Shown: positions 25,693 to 25,781 of the stretch, piece by piece
Layout of the letters: every line of letters starts with the position of its first letter
How positions within the stretch are numbered: the first letter of the stretch is position 1
Notes under the pieces: model-generated
The model's database searches: none
What the model was told of the DNA's origin: nothing
The model's input: the letters and a program-made list of their open reading frames with translations, nothing else
Position numbers and translations under genes: made by a program
Origin: a virus
Virus record (IMG/VR): IMGVR_UViG_3300030104_000131
Coordinates: 1-25,781 of that record
Direction: 5' to 3' (one strand)
Length of the DNA stretch: 25,781 bases

Positions 25693-25781
25693 GCACAATC
25701 TTCTTGTTCCATCCAGTTTTTTCCTTGAGACATTTCAACCTCAAGAGGTATATAGTCTGACAAACCAAACCTTTTCTTAGC
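25689..25781 (-). CDS. C-terminal end of a probable family A DNA polymerase (partial)
   Basis: Thirty codons and a TGA are readable from the right edge, ending IPLEVEMSQGKNWMEQEDCA. Family A (Pol I/T7-type) polymerases end with a similar 'PL-x-V-x-x-x-x-G-x-NW' segment near the terminus, so this is probably the phage replicative polymerase continuing beyond the window. The neighbouring exonuclease and candidate ssDNA-binding gene agree. With only 30 residues, another protein cannot be excluded. The final codons overlap the promoter of the next gene. Confidence 0.5.
   Translation of the reverse strand, partial: AKKRFGLSDYIPLEVEMSQGKNWMEQEDCA

Overview
The window looks like part of a tailed bacteriophage genome, most likely marine. 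It is AT-rich, with short intergenic gaps and many TAATG or ATGA stop/start overlaps. It carries tail-fibre proteins with the ELNxLDGVT repeat and the 'ITIASTGNATDFGDL' kelch-like repeat, both familiar from marine virus collections, plus very large internal-virion-type proteins and a phage ribonucleotide reductase. A T7-like (podovirus-type) DNA-metabolism set is plausible, because the end of an apparent family A DNA polymerase lies at the right edge. The capsid, portal and terminase genes, the polymerase body and any lysis enzyme are outside the window or absent. No integrase, tRNA, CRISPR array or insertion sequence was seen. The host cannot be named from this sequence.

Left and middle, plus strand (1-19449), is the virion module. 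It starts with a tail-fibre-like protein running from the window edge and a small conserved protein. Three consecutive, translationally coupled genes (2316-7743) follow, built almost wholly from a kelch-like repeat of about 45-50 residues. The copy numbers are 12, 12 and 6, and the linkers split these into five modules of six repeats, suggesting six-bladed beta-propellers. The first of the three also has a fibronectin III domain interrupted by a cupredoxin-like segment. Next come a coiled-coil protein, a small acidic protein, a one-helix membrane protein, a Gln-rich repeat protein, a 903-residue protein with 'YLxxNPDV...HY..xGxxEGR' repeats and an 11-residue periodic segment, three smaller structural-type proteins, a 1247-residue probable DNA-ejection protein and a multi-helix membrane protein.

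A hairpin at 19449-19470 separates the two convergent gene blocks and probably terminates both.

Right, minus strand (25781-19474), is the DNA-metabolism module, transcribed right to left. A consensus-like sigma-70 promoter (25664-25692), whose -35 box overlaps the end of the polymerase gene, appears to drive it. Gene order in the direction of transcription is: an unknown protein with an acidic tail (possibly ssDNA-binding), a Cas4-like PD-(D/E)XK nuclease with four cysteines, a second PD-(D/E)XK nuclease (resolvase type), an unknown protein, a DUF3310 protein, a 57-residue GTG-start protein, a probably class II ribonucleotide reductase, a GTG-start protein resembling ribosome modulation factor, an endonuclease VII, an exported protein, a structured 110-bp noncoding gap, a 63-residue protein and a second exported protein. 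Together these suggest host DNA breakdown and recombination, deoxynucleotide supply and junction resolution for packaging.
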